DNA of 64,000 nt. Origin: an uncultured Microbacterium sp. GTDB lineage: Bacteria > Actinomycetota > Actinomycetes > Actinomycetales > Microbacteriaceae. The DNA lies in assembly GCF_947489255.1 (NCBI RefSeq), contig NZ_CANLCY010000002.1, forward strand, positions 62,001 through 126,000, in the 5' to 3' direction. Every line of letters starts with the position of its first letter. Within the stretch, counting starts at the first letter, position 1. The notes under the pieces were generated by a model. That model was not told the DNA's origin. It did not search any database and saw only the letters and a list, made by a program, of their open reading frames with translations. This document shows positions 19,660 to 30,715 of the stretch, piece by piece. A program made the position numbers and the translations under genes.

Positions 19660-21320
19660 GCGACGCCACCATGACGCCTCTGCTGTCCGTGCGCGACCTC
19701 AAGGTCGCCTTCGAGGGCCAGGGCGGCTCCCGCCAGGTCCTGCACGGCGTCAGCCTCGACGTGTACCCCGGTCAGACGGTGGCCATCGTGGGCGAGTCCG
19801 GCTCGGGCAAGTCCACCACCGCCTCGGCGGTGATCGGGCTGCTGCCCGGGACCGGCCACGTGACCGGCGGCAGCATCACGCTCGACGGGCGCGAGCTGAC
19901 CGACCTGACCCCGACGCAGTTCGAGTCGGTGCGCGGCAAGGACATCGGCTACGTCCCGCAGGACCCGATGTCCAACCTCAACCCGGTGTGGAGCATCGGC
20001 TTCCAGGTCAAGGAGGCGATCCGCGCGAACGGGATCGCCAGCGGCCGCAAGGAGGTCGAGAAGCGCGCGATCGAGGTGCTCAAGCAGGCCGGCCTCGCCG
20101 ACGCCGAGCGCCGACTGCACCAGTACCCGCACCAGTTCTCGGGCGGCATGCGCCAGCGCGCGCTCATCGGCATCGGCCTCGCCGCCGACCCGAAGCTCCT
20201 CATCGCCGACGAGCCGACCTCGGCTCTCGACGTCACGGTGCAGCGCGTCATCCTCGACCACATGGCATCCCTCACCCGGGAGCGCGGCACCTCGGTGCTG
20301 CTCATCACGCACGACCTGGGGCTGGCCGCCGAGCGCGCCGACACCATCGTCGTGATGAACCAGGGCGAGATCGTCGAGTCCGGTCCGAGCCGCGAGATCC
20401 TCGAGAACCCGCAGCACCCGTACACCCAGCGGCTCGTCGCCGCGGCGCCGAGCATCGCGTCGCAGCGCATCCAGGCGAAGGTCGAGGACCGCGGCATCCT
20501 GCACGAAGCCGACCTCGACGCCCCGGCCACCGTGAAGGTGACCGATCTGGTCAAGGAGTACAAGATCCGCCAGGGCGGGTTCCGCAGCGAGCAGTTCCGC
20601 GCGGTCGACGGGGTCTCGTTCCAGATCCCGCGCGGCAAGACGCTGGCGCTCGTGGGGGAGTCGGGCTCGGGCAAGTCCACCATCGCCAAGATGGTGCTCA
20701 AGCTCGAGGAGCCCACCTCGGGTTCCATCGAGGTCGACGGCGTCAACACCGGCAAGCTCAGCGCGAAGGACACCTTCGCCCTGCGTCGCCGCATGCAGCC
20801 CGTCTTCCAGGACCCGTACGGCTCGCTCGACCCGCTGCGCAGCATCGGCAACCTCATCGCCGAGCCGCTGAACATCCACAAGGTGGGCGACAACGCGTCG
20901 CGGCGCGCCCGTGTGGAGGAGCTGCTCGAGCAGGTCGCCCTGCCGCAGGAGCTGGCCTCGCGCTACCCGAACGAGCTGTCCGGTGGTCAGCGCCAGCGTG
21001 TCGCGATCGCGCGCGCGCTCGCGCTCAAGCCCGACATCCTCGTGCTCGACGAGGCCGTCTCGGCCCTCGACGTGCTGGTGCAGGCGCAGATCCTGCAGCT
21101 GCTCGCGGAACTGCAGTCCGAGCTCGGCCTGACGTACCTGTTCATCACGCACGACCTCGCCGTCGTCCGTGTCGCCGCCGACCTGGTGTGCGTCATGGAG
21201 CGCGGCAAGCTCGTCGAACAGGGGACCGTCGACGAGATCTTCGCGCAGCCGTCGCAGGAGTACACGCAGCGTCTGCTCGACGCCATCCCCGGCGCCTCCC
21301 TCCAGCTGGGCGGCGCGTGA
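19656..21320 (+). CDS. Fused two-domain ABC transporter ATPase (transporter 1)
   Basis: 554-residue protein with two nucleotide-binding domains in one chain, equivalent to DppD plus DppF. Each half has a Walker [10 protein letters not shown] (about residues 47 and 335), a signature ([24 protein letters not shown]) and Walker B (LLIADEPTSALD, ILVLDEAVSALD). The second Walker B has Ala where Pro is usual, a tolerated change. It energises import of peptides through the two preceding permeases. GTGA at 21317-21320 links it to the PH-like gene. Confidence 0.92.
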   Translation: MSDATMTPLLSVRDLKVAFEGQGGSRQVLHGVSLDVYPGQTVAIVGESGSGKSTTASAVIGLLPGTGHVTGGSITLDGRELTDLTPTQFESVRGKDIGYVPQDPMSNLNPVWSIGFQVKEAIRANGIASGRKEVEKRAIEVLKQAGLADAERRLHQYPHQFSGGMRQRALIGIGLAADPKLLIADEPTSALDVTVQRVILDHMASLTRERGTSVLLITHDLGLAAERADTIVVMNQGEIVESGPSREILENPQHPYTQRLVAAAPSIASQRIQAKVEDRGILHEADLDAPATVKVTDLVKEYKIRQGGFRSEQFRAVDGVSFQIPRGKTLALVGESGSGKSTIAKMVLKLEEPTSGSIEVDGVNTGKLSAKDTFALRRRMQPVFQDPYGSLDPLRSIGNLIAEPLNIHKVGDNASRRARVEELLEQVALPQELASRYPNELSGGQRQRVAIARALALKPDILVLDEAVSALDVLVQAQILQLLAELQSELGLTYLFITHDLAVVRVAADLVCVMERGKLVEQGTVDEIFAQPSQEYTQRLLDAIPGASLQLGGA

Positions 21321-21907
21321 CGCGCGACGAGCGCTTCCGGGGCGCGGAGCACCCACGGGTGTTCCGCGCCCCGTCGTCGGTCTTCGGGCTGGTGCTCGGG
21401 GCCGTGCTCGCGGTCGTCCTCCTCGGGGATGCCGCGCTGCGCGCCGGCGTCGGAGAGATGCTGCTGCTCGCACCGTGGGTGCTGTTGGCGTTCTGGGGCG
21501 TCTACGCCCTGCTGTTCGCCCCGCACGTGCGCATCGACGCCCGCGGCATCCGGATCCACAATCCGCTGCGCATCACCGAGATCGCCTGGGCGCGGGTGAG
21601 CGACATCGACATGCGCTGGCAGCTCGAGGTGACCACCGACGAGCCGCGAGTCGTGAAGGCGTTCGGCGGCCCGGTGGCGGGTCGCCCGGGGCGGCCTCCG
21701 CTGCGCCGCGACGACGATCGCGGTCGCCGCGAGCCCCCGGCCATCCGTGATCTGCAGGTGATCCAGGACGCGTGGGAGTCCGCGCGCCCGGGCGCAGCGT
21801 CCGACGGAGTGGTCCGTCGTTTCTGGGACATTCCCTCGGCGATTTCCCTGGCAGTTCTCATCGCCTGGGTTATTATCGCTTTGTTCATTTCCGGCGGTGT
21901 CCGCTGA
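21317..21907 (+). CDS. PH-like-domain membrane protein
   Basis: 196 residues. Two N-terminal membrane helices (VFGLVLGAVLAVVLLG, EMLLLAPWVLLAFWGVYALLF) are followed by a bacterial PH-like domain (VRIDARGIRIHNPLRITEIAWARVSDID), an Arg/Pro/Asp-rich linker (about residues 118-140) and a C-terminal helix (ISLAVLIAWVIIALFI). GTG overlaps the ATPase stop by 4 bp, so it is expressed with transporter 1. It is not a transporter component known to me; similar PH-domain proteins are frequent orphans in Microbacteriaceae. A role at the membrane in transporter or envelope homeostasis is speculation. Confidence 0.7.
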   Translation: MTRDERFRGAEHPRVFRAPSSVFGLVLGAVLAVVLLGDAALRAGVGEMLLLAPWVLLAFWGVYALLFAPHVRIDARGIRIHNPLRITEIAWARVSDIDMRWQLEVTTDEPRVVKAFGGPVAGRPGRPPLRRDDDRGRREPPAIRDLQVIQDAWESARPGAASDGVVRRFWDIPSAISLAVLIAWVIIALFISGGVR

Positions 21908-22087
21908 GCGCAGTGCTGCGCTCGACTCCACCGCTCGTGACAAACCGCCATGTAAGGGCTTTGTTACGGTCGTGAAAAGTGTGTTCCCCCGGCACACGTT
22001 CCGCGAAGAAGCCGACGTAGGGTCTCTGAAGATCCTTAGCCAGGCGAACGAATAGGCGGGGATCTCGACGGCGAGAGGACCACCATC

Positions 22088-22132
22088 ATGCAGACCACCG
22101 ACACGTTCCGGACGGGTTCGCGCTCGTCATGA
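22088..22132 (+). CDS. Possible 14-residue leader peptide coupled to the next permease
   Basis: ATG 22088 opens MQTTDTFRTGSRSS and stops with TGA at 22130-22132, forming ATGA with the permease start at 22129. A GAGAGG-type ribosome site lies about 9 nt before this ATG, whereas the permease ATG has no recognisable site of its own. The short frame could therefore deliver ribosomes to the permease or attenuate it. Too short for coding statistics. Confidence 0.35.
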   Translation: MQTTDTFRTGSRSS

Positions 22133-23109
22133 CGCTGTACGTTCTGCGACGGTTCCTGAACTACGCCGTCCTGAGCCTGCTGGCGACCTGCTTGGCCTAC
22201 GTGCTGGGCAGTGCGCTCCTGCGACCCCAGGACCGCTTCTACGGCATGAACCCGCGTCCGCCGGAGGACTCGATTATCGCGAGCCTGAACGCCCTCGGCG
22301 CCAACCCCGACGTGCCGATCCTCGTGCGCCTGTGGAACTGGCTCGTGAACCTGTTCACGAAGTTCTCGCTCGGGTCGACCATCGGCGGTCAGGACGTCGT
22401 GGCCGAGATCTCGGCCCGCGCCGGCACGAGCCTGCGCCTGCTGCTCATCGGCTCGCTCATCGGGGCCGTTGTGGGCGTCCTCATCGGCGTGTGGGGGGCC
22501 GTTCGCCAGTACCGCGCGAGCGACCAGGTGACCACGTACGCCTCGTACCTGGTGTTCGCGACGCCGACGTTCGTCATCGGCGTCCTGCTGATGATCGCGG
22601 CCACCGGATTCAACAACGCCCTCGGCACGCAGGTCATCCGCTTCACCGGTGAGTACACCGCCGGCATCGAGGGCTTCTGGCCGGTCGTCGCCGATCGCGC
22701 CGTGCATCTCCTGCTGCCCACGATCGCGCTCGTGCTCATCAGCGCCGCGTCATACTCGCGCTACCAGCGCAGCATGATGCTGGACGTGCTGGGCGCCGAC
22801 TACATCCGCACGGCCCGCGCCAAGGGGCTCCCGCGGACGCAGGCGCTCTTCCGTCACGGCGTGCGCATCGCGCTCATCCCGATGTCGACGTTCTTCGCCT
22901 ACAGCTTCGGCACCCTGATCGCCGGCTCGACGATGCTCGAGATCGTCTTCTCGTGGCGGGGGATGGGCCAGTTCCAGCTCAACGCCGTCACCCAGCAGGA
23001 CATCAATGCGGTGGCCGGATCGACCCTGTTCGTCGCGGTCCTGGTGCTGCTGTCGTCCACCCTGTCCGAAGTGCTCTACGCAGCCCTCGACCCGAGAGTG
23101 AGGAGCTGA
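22129..23109 (+). CDS. Dpp/Opp-type ABC permease, first subunit (transporter 2)
   Basis: 326-residue DppB-like permease with N-terminal MTLYVLRRFLNYAVLSLLAT, several helices, and the EAA loop ARAKGLPRTQALFRHGVRIALIP. It is longer than its counterpart in transporter 1 because of a larger external loop (about residues 35-75, RPQDRFYGMNPRPPEDS...). Starts a second transporter operon after a 220-bp gap. The stop is 1 bp before the next start. Confidence 0.9.
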   Translation: MTLYVLRRFLNYAVLSLLATCLAYVLGSALLRPQDRFYGMNPRPPEDSIIASLNALGANPDVPILVRLWNWLVNLFTKFSLGSTIGGQDVVAEISARAGTSLRLLLIGSLIGAVVGVLIGVWGAVRQYRASDQVTTYASYLVFATPTFVIGVLLMIAATGFNNALGTQVIRFTGEYTAGIEGFWPVVADRAVHLLLPTIALVLISAASYSRYQRSMMLDVLGADYIRTARAKGLPRTQALFRHGVRIALIPMSTFFAYSFGTLIAGSTMLEIVFSWRGMGQFQLNAVTQQDINAVAGSTLFVAVLVLLSSTLSEVLYAALDPRVRS

Positions 23110-23110
23110 G

Positions 23111-24034
23111 ATGACGATGCAGGAAGAGGCCGTCGACGGCACGCTCGTCGCCACCAGCCCGGTCACCCGCGAGCGGAAGCCGCTCTCGCGCGGCGCCCTC
23201 GTGCGCGCCCGGCTGCGCAAGATGCCCCGTTTCTGGGTGGGCGCGAGCATCCTCGTGTTCATCGTGCTCTGGGCCTTCATCGGACCGCTCCTCTACCCCT
23301 ACGACGCGAGCGAGCGCGACTTCCTCAACGTCGGTCTCGGCCCGACGCAGCTGCACTGGTTCGGCACCAACGGCATCGGTCAGGACATCTACGCCCAGAC
23401 CCTCGTGGGGCTGCAGAAGTCGCTCATCATCGGCGCCCTGGCCGGTATCGGCGCGACCCTCATCGCCGCGGCGGTCGGCTCGATCGCGGGGTACCTCGGC
23501 GGCAAGATCGACGCGGTGATCGGGTGGCTGATCCACCTGCTGCTGGTGATCCCGTCGTTCTTCATCCTCGTGCTGCTGAGCCCGCTGACGCGCGGCCTGT
23601 CGTGGCTGGCGCTGACCTTCTTCCTGGCGGTGTTCAGCTGGATGATCCTCGCCCAGGTGGTGCGCAACCAGACCCGGTCCCTGCGCAATCGCGACTTCGT
23701 GCGCGCCGCGCGGTACATGGGCATGCCGACCCGCCAGATCCTCGGGCGCCACATCATCCCCAACATCGCGTCGCTGCTCATCATCGACGCGACCCTCGGC
23801 GTCGTCGCGGCCATCATGGCCGAGACCTCGCTCAGCTACTTCGGCTTCGGCGTGCAGGCGCCCGACGTCTCGCTCGGCACGCTGCTGTCGGCCGGGACCT
23901 CGGCCGCCGTCACCCGTCCGTGGCTGTTCGTGTACCCCGCCGGCGTGCTGATCGTGCTGCTCCTGGCCATCAGCCTCATCGGCGACGCGCTGCGCGACGC
24001 CATCGACCCCACCTCGGGAGCGAACCGTGACTGA
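23111..24034 (+). CDS. Dpp/Opp-type ABC permease, second subunit (transporter 2)
   Basis: 307-residue DppC-like permease: charged cytoplasmic N-terminus (about 38 residues), first helix FWVGASILVFIVLWAFIGPLLY, external segment HWFGTNGIGQDIYAQTL typical of DppC, and EAA loop ARYMGMPTRQILGRHIIPNIASL. Ends DALRDAIDPTSG, the usual C-terminal signature. Overlaps the ATPase gene by 8 bp. Confidence 0.92.
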   Translation: MTMQEEAVDGTLVATSPVTRERKPLSRGALVRARLRKMPRFWVGASILVFIVLWAFIGPLLYPYDASERDFLNVGLGPTQLHWFGTNGIGQDIYAQTLVGLQKSLIIGALAGIGATLIAAAVGSIAGYLGGKIDAVIGWLIHLLLVIPSFFILVLLSPLTRGLSWLALTFFLAVFSWMILAQVVRNQTRSLRNRDFVRAARYMGMPTRQILGRHIIPNIASLLIIDATLGVVAAIMAETSLSYFGFGVQAPDVSLGTLLSAGTSAAVTRPWLFVYPAGVLIVLLLAISLIGDALRDAIDPTSGANRD

Positions 24035-26219
24035 CACCCGTTCCGCCACCCTGCTGTCGTCGACCGGCCGGTCGCCGCTGCTGTCGGTGCGCGACCTCAG
24101 CGTGACCTTCCCCCAGCGCGAGGGCAACGCCGTGCGCGCCGTGCGCGGCATCTCGTACGACGTGCACGAGGGTGAGTTCCTCGGCATCGTCGGCGAGTCC
24201 GGTTCCGGCAAGAGCGTCTCCTCGCTCGCGGTGATGGGCCTGTTGCCCTCGAACGCGAAGGTGGAGGGCGACATCCTCTACGACGGCCGCTCGCTGCTGT
24301 CGATGAACGACGCGCAGCTGTCGAAGATCCGCGGCGCCGAGCTCGCGATGGTCTTCCAGGACCCGCTGTCGGCGCTCACCCCGGTCTACACGGTGGGTGA
24401 CCAGATCTCCGAGGGGCTGCGTCTGCACGATCGCGCCCTGTCGGCCCAGGCCGCCCACGCACGCAGCGTCGAACTGCTCAAGCTCGTCGGCATCCCGGAT
24501 GCCGAGCGCCGGGCCCGCGCGTACCCGCACGAGTTCTCGGGCGGAATGCGCCAGCGCGCGATGATCGCCATGGCGATCGCGAACGATCCGCGCGTGATCA
24601 TCGCCGACGAGCCGACCACGGCCCTCGACGTCACGATCCAGGCCCAGATCCTCGAGGTGCTGCAGAAGGCGCGCGAGGTCACGGGGGCCGCCGTCGTGCT
24701 CATCACGCACGACCTCGGCGTCGTCGCCGGTCACGCCGACCGCGTGGCCGTGATGTACGCCGGCGCGCTCGTCGAGCGGGGATCCGTCGACGAGATCTTC
24801 CACGACCCGCACATGCCCTACACCGTGGGACTGCTGCGCTCGGTGCCGAACATGCAGACCGCCGGCTCGCAGCGACTCGTCCCTCTCGAGGGGCGCCCGC
24901 CGTCCCTCGCGAACCTTCCGACCGGCTGCCCGTTCGCCGCCCGCTGTCCCATCGCGATCGACGCGTGCCGTGAGGTCGAACCCGAGCTCGTGACCCACGG
25001 TGCGACCGCCGACCACGTCGCCGCGTGCATCCGCGCCGACGAGATCGCCTCCGGTGCGCTGTCGCGGCCCGACATCTTCCCGCGCCCGGAAGCACTGGGG
25101 GAGATCCCGCCGCTGCGCCCCGACGTGACCCCGGCGGTCGAGGTGAAGGACCTCACGAAGCATTTCCCGCTGATGAAGGGAGCGGTCTTCCCGCGCCGGA
25201 TCGGCACCGTGCGCGCCGTCGACGGCATCTCGTTCTCGATCCAGCCCGGTCGCACCATGGGCCTGGTGGGGGAGTCCGGCTGCGGCAAGACCACGACGAT
25301 CCTCGAGATCATGGAGATGGTCGCCCCCCAGAGCGGCAGCATCCACATCAACGGCACGGACGTCGCCACGGTGAGCCGCAAGGACAAGGCGACCCTGCGC
25401 AAGGGCATCCAGATCGTGTTCCAGGACCCGATGGGTGCGATCGACCCGCGTCTGCCGGTCGGCGAGGTCATCACCGAGCCGCTGCTGGTGCAGGGCGTGC
25501 CGCGCGCCGAGCGCGACCGCAAGATGACCGAGCTGCTCGAGCTCGTGGGCCTCGATCCGAACATGTCGGACCGCTACCCGCACGAGTTCTCGGGCGGTCA
25601 GCGCCAGCGCATCGGCATCGCCCGCGCATTGGCGACCGATCCCGCCGTCGTCGTGCTCGACGAGCCGGTCTCGGCGCTCGACGTCTCGATCCAGGCGGGT
25701 GTGATCAACCTGCTCGAGGACCTGAAGGAACGCCTCGGCCTGTCGTTCCTCTTCGTCGCGCACGACCTCGCGGTGGTGCGCCAGATCGCCGACGACGTCT
25801 CGGTCATGTACCTCGGACGCATCGTGGAGCAGGGCCCGGTCGACGAGGTGTTCGACGATCCTCGGCATCCTTATACGAAGGCCTTGATCTCGGCGGCGCC
25901 CATCCCGGACCCGCGCATCGAGCGCTCGCGCACCCGCATCCTGCTCGACGGCGATCTGCCGAGCCCCACGCAGGAGATCTCGGGATGCCGTTTCCGCACG
26001 CGGTGCCCGCTGTACCGCCTGCTGCCCGACGCCGACCGGCGCCGGTGCGATTCCGACGACCCCGGTCTGCGCCCCTCGGCGCACTCCGAGGTGGCGTGCC
26101 ACTACGCCGAACGGTCCGACCTCGTCCTCGAGACGGCGGCGGCCGGTTCCCCCCGAACGTCTTCGGTCGACGGCACCACGTCGTCGAAGGCCCTCCCTGA
26201 TCACCAACGAGAGGATTGA
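24027..26219 (+). CDS. Fused two-domain ABC transporter ATPase (transporter 2)
   Basis: 730-residue double ATPase. Domain 1 has [22 protein letters not shown] and [12 protein letters not shown], then the Cys-rich oligopeptide-transporter tail [19 protein letters not shown]; domain 2 has [33 protein letters not shown] and a matching tail [12 protein letters not shown]. Both tails are the oligo_HPY type, whose cysteines may bind a metal or Fe-S cluster. These tails are absent in the ATPase of transporter 1, so the two systems are not recent duplicates. GTG start 24027. Confidence 0.92.
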   Translation: MTDTRSATLLSSTGRSPLLSVRDLSVTFPQREGNAVRAVRGISYDVHEGEFLGIVGESGSGKSVSSLAVMGLLPSNAKVEGDILYDGRSLLSMNDAQLSKIRGAELAMVFQDPLSALTPVYTVGDQISEGLRLHDRALSAQAAHARSVELLKLVGIPDAERRARAYPHEFSGGMRQRAMIAMAIANDPRVIIADEPTTALDVTIQAQILEVLQKAREVTGAAVVLITHDLGVVAGHADRVAVMYAGALVERGSVDEIFHDPHMPYTVGLLRSVPNMQTAGSQRLVPLEGRPPSLANLPTGCPFAARCPIAIDACREVEPELVTHGATADHVAACIRADEIASGALSRPDIFPRPEALGEIPPLRPDVTPAVEVKDLTKHFPLMKGAVFPRRIGTVRAVDGISFSIQPGRTMGLVGESGCGKTTTILEIMEMVAPQSGSIHINGTDVATVSRKDKATLRKGIQIVFQDPMGAIDPRLPVGEVITEPLLVQGVPRAERDRKMTELLELVGLDPNMSDRYPHEFSGGQRQRIGIARALATDPAVVVLDEPVSALDVSIQAGVINLLEDLKERLGLSFLFVAHDLAVVRQIADDVSVMYLGRIVEQGPVDEVFDDPRHPYTKALISAAPIPDPRIERSRTRILLDGDLPSPTQEISGCRFRTRCPLYRLLPDADRRRCDSDDPGLRPSAHSEVACHYAERSDLVLETAAAGSPRTSSVDGTTSSKALPDHQRED

Positions 26220-26223
26220 TCAC

Positions 26224-27903
26224 ATGCAGATCCGCAAAGCGAAGGGGCTCGGCGCGCTCGCGCTGCTGAGCGCCGCCGCCCTGGCGATCGCCGGGTGCGC
26301 GCCCGGCAACACCGCGGCTCCGTCGGCGAACCCCGACGACCAGAACGCGCTGCCCTCGACCGCGTGGGTGCGCGCCGACGCCTCGAGCGTGCAGGACGGC
26401 GGCACGCTGACCCTCGCGGTGTCGTCGCTCCCCGTGAACTGGAACATCTACCAGATCGACGGCAACGAGCGCGACACCAACGACATCTACTCGACGATGA
26501 GCGGCGGCCCGATCAAGATCAACGAGTCGGGTGAGCCCGTCGTCGACGAGAACTACGCCTCCTCGGCCGAGCTCGTCAGCGAGGACCCCCAGGTCGTCGA
26601 GGTCAAACTGAACCCGGATGCCGTCTGGGAGGACGGCACGCCCATGACCGTCGCCGACTACCAGGGGATGTGGAAGGCCAACAACGGCTCCAACCCCGAG
26701 TACATCGTCACCTCGACGACCGGCTGGGACCAGGTCTCCTCGGTCGAGCAGGGCGAGGACGAGTTCGACCTCAAGATCACCTTCTCCTCGGTCTTCGCCG
26801 ACTGGCAGTCGCTGCTGAGCCCGGTGCTCAAGGCCAGCGTCACGGCCGACCCGACCACCTTCAACACCGGCTACACCACGCAGGCCGTGCCGTCGTCGGG
26901 ACCGTTCAAGGTGAGCTCGATCGACGCGACCGCCGGTATCGCCACGCTCGAGCGCAACCCCAACTGGTGGGGCGAGACGCCCAAGCTCGAGACCATCGTC
27001 TACCGTGCGGTGAGCCAGGACCAGCAGGGTTCGTCGTTCAGCAACGGTGAGATCGACGCCGTCGAGATCTCGGCCAACGCCGACCTCTACCAGACCGCCC
27101 AGAACGTCCAGGGTGCGCAGATCCAGGCCTCGAATGGCCTGACCTGGACGCACATCACCATGCGCGCCTCCGACGGACCGCTCGCGGACGTCAACGTCCG
27201 CAAGGCCGTGGCATCCATCGTCAACCGCGAGCAGATCGCCAACACGGCGAACTCTCCCGTCGGCGTGCCCGCGATCACGCAGGGCAGCTACATCTTTATG
27301 CCCGGCCAGGACGGCTACACCGACGAGGCGCTGCCCTACGACACCGACGCCGGTGCGAAGTACCTCGAAGACGCCGGCTACACCAAGGACGGCGACTCCT
27401 GGGTCAAGGACGGCACGCCCCTGACCTTCTCGGTGACGGTACCCGCCGACACCGCGACGAACATCCAGCGCGCCGAGCAGATCCAGGCCGACCTCAGCGA
27501 GTTCGGCATCCCCGTCGAGCTGAACTCGGTGCCCGTGGGCGGCTACTTCAGCGACTACATCATCCCGGGCGACTTCGAGATGGTGACGTTCTCGTGGGTC
27601 GGCACGGCCTACCCGATCTCGTCGACCCGTTCGCTGTTCACCCCCGTGGACTCGGAGCAGAACTTCACCGGCATCGCCGATGACCGCCTCGGCCCGCTGT
27701 GGGAGCAGGCGAACAACGAGCTCGACCCGGCCGCGCGCCTCGAGACCGCCCAGGAGATCGACAAGGTCCTCTGGGAGTCGGTGCCGATCATTCCGATCGC
27801 GCCGCTGCCCAACGTCTGGGCCGTGAAGCAGGGCCTCGTGAACTGGGGCGCGACCCAGTTCGAGACCATCGACTGGACGATCGTCGGCTTCCAGAACAGC
27901 TGA
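26224..27903 (+). CDS. Peptide ABC transporter substrate-binding lipoprotein (transporter 2)
   Basis: 559-residue SBP_bac_5 protein with signal MQIRKAKGLGALALLSAAAL and lipobox IAGC. Family segments include VSSLPVNWNIYQIDGNERDTND, VWEDGTPMTVADYQGMW and SSGPFKVSSIDA. It starts 4 bp after the ATPase stop with AGAGGA upstream, so it is the last gene of the transporter 2 operon. Homologues of this type (ABC transporter family binding proteins of actinobacteria) have no well-defined ligands. Confidence 0.9.
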   Translation: MQIRKAKGLGALALLSAAALAIAGCAPGNTAAPSANPDDQNALPSTAWVRADASSVQDGGTLTLAVSSLPVNWNIYQIDGNERDTNDIYSTMSGGPIKINESGEPVVDENYASSAELVSEDPQVVEVKLNPDAVWEDGTPMTVADYQGMWKANNGSNPEYIVTSTTGWDQVSSVEQGEDEFDLKITFSSVFADWQSLLSPVLKASVTADPTTFNTGYTTQAVPSSGPFKVSSIDATAGIATLERNPNWWGETPKLETIVYRAVSQDQQGSSFSNGEIDAVEISANADLYQTAQNVQGAQIQASNGLTWTHITMRASDGPLADVNVRKAVASIVNREQIANTANSPVGVPAITQGSYIFMPGQDGYTDEALPYDTDAGAKYLEDAGYTKDGDSWVKDGTPLTFSVTVPADTATNIQRAEQIQADLSEFGIPVELNSVPVGGYFSDYIIPGDFEMVTFSWVGTAYPISSTRSLFTPVDSEQNFTGIADDRLGPLWEQANNELDPAARLETAQEIDKVLWESVPIIPIAPLPNVWAVKQGLVNWGATQFETIDWTIVGFQNS

Positions 27904-27920
27904 GTCCGACACCGGTCGTG

Positions 27921-27953
27921 GAGGGGCGGGGTCCTGTGGGATCCCGCCCCTTC
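27921..27953 (+). terminator. Hairpin terminator after transporter 2 operon
   Basis: GAGGGGCGGGGTCC (27921-27934) pairs with GGATCCCGCCCCTTC (27939-27953) around a 4-nt loop, with one G-T pair. It separates the peptide transporter from typA. Confidence 0.72.
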
Positions 27954-28063
27954 GCCGTGCTCCGACGGTTCCTGAACGTCGCCTGCCGGGAGTGTCGCGG
28001 ACGCCCGGTAGACTGGGTGGGCCCGATTCCGGGCGTCACCCCTAAATTTCCTGGAGACCCTCC

Positions 28064-29976
<1,913 letters not shown>

Positions 29977-29977
<1 letters not shown>

Positions 29978-30702
29978 TGCTCGAGCTGGCCGGCGCCTCG
30001 TCCGCTGACGTACGCGAGTACGTTGCGGCGGGCGGGCGCCTGGCCGTGCTGGCCGTGGGCGCCCTCGAGGCGCACGGCCCGCACCTGCCATTGAGCACCG
30101 ACACGATCGTCGCGGAGCGCATCGCGCGCACCCTCGCCGAACGCTGCGGCGGGGCGCTGCTCCCCTCGATCGCGTACGGCGAGACGTGGGCGACGTCGGG
30201 CTACCCCGGAACGATCTCGCTGTCGCCCGACACGGTGCGCGCCCTCGCGATCGACATCGTGCGGGGCGCCGCCGCATCGGGTCTGGATCGCGTCGTGATC
30301 GTCAACGGCGACTTCGGCAACCGGCTCCCGCTCGCTGCCGCCGCCCGCGATCTCGCCGCCGACGGCCTGCGCGTGCTCGTGCTCGATCACCCCGGTCTCG
30401 CCGAGGCCGCCGGCGCGGTGCGCGAGAGCACGCCCGCTGCCCCCGGGATGAACCACGCCGAAGAGATCGAGACGTCGATGGTGCTGGCATCCGCCCCCGA
30501 TCTCGTGCGCATGGACCGCGCTGAACCGGATTACCCCGTGTTCCCGGTCGACTTCGGGCTGCGCCCCGTGCGCCTGCACGAGATCGGCGCGAGCGCGGTG
30601 TTCGGCGACCCGCGATCGGCCTCCGCCGACAAGGGCGAGCGCCTGTTCGCCGCGGTGATCGACGCCGCCCTCCCGCAGGTGGAGCGCTTCCTGCTCGGAT
30701 GA
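29977..30702 (+). CDS. Creatininase-family metal-dependent amidohydrolase
   Basis: 241 residues. The metal site of the family is visible: LEAHGPHLPLSTDT near residues 27-40, GWATSGYPG-like ETWATSGYPGTISLS, VNGDFGN, and MNHAEEIETSMVLA. Members hydrolyse cyclic amides (creatinine, riboflavin-synthesis formamides) or act in mycofactocin maturation (MftE); no mycofactocin genes are seen here, so the substrate is open. It is translationally coupled to typA, which probably reflects shared transcription rather than shared function. Confidence 0.8.
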
Positions 30703-30715
30703 GCTCCGCGCGGGT

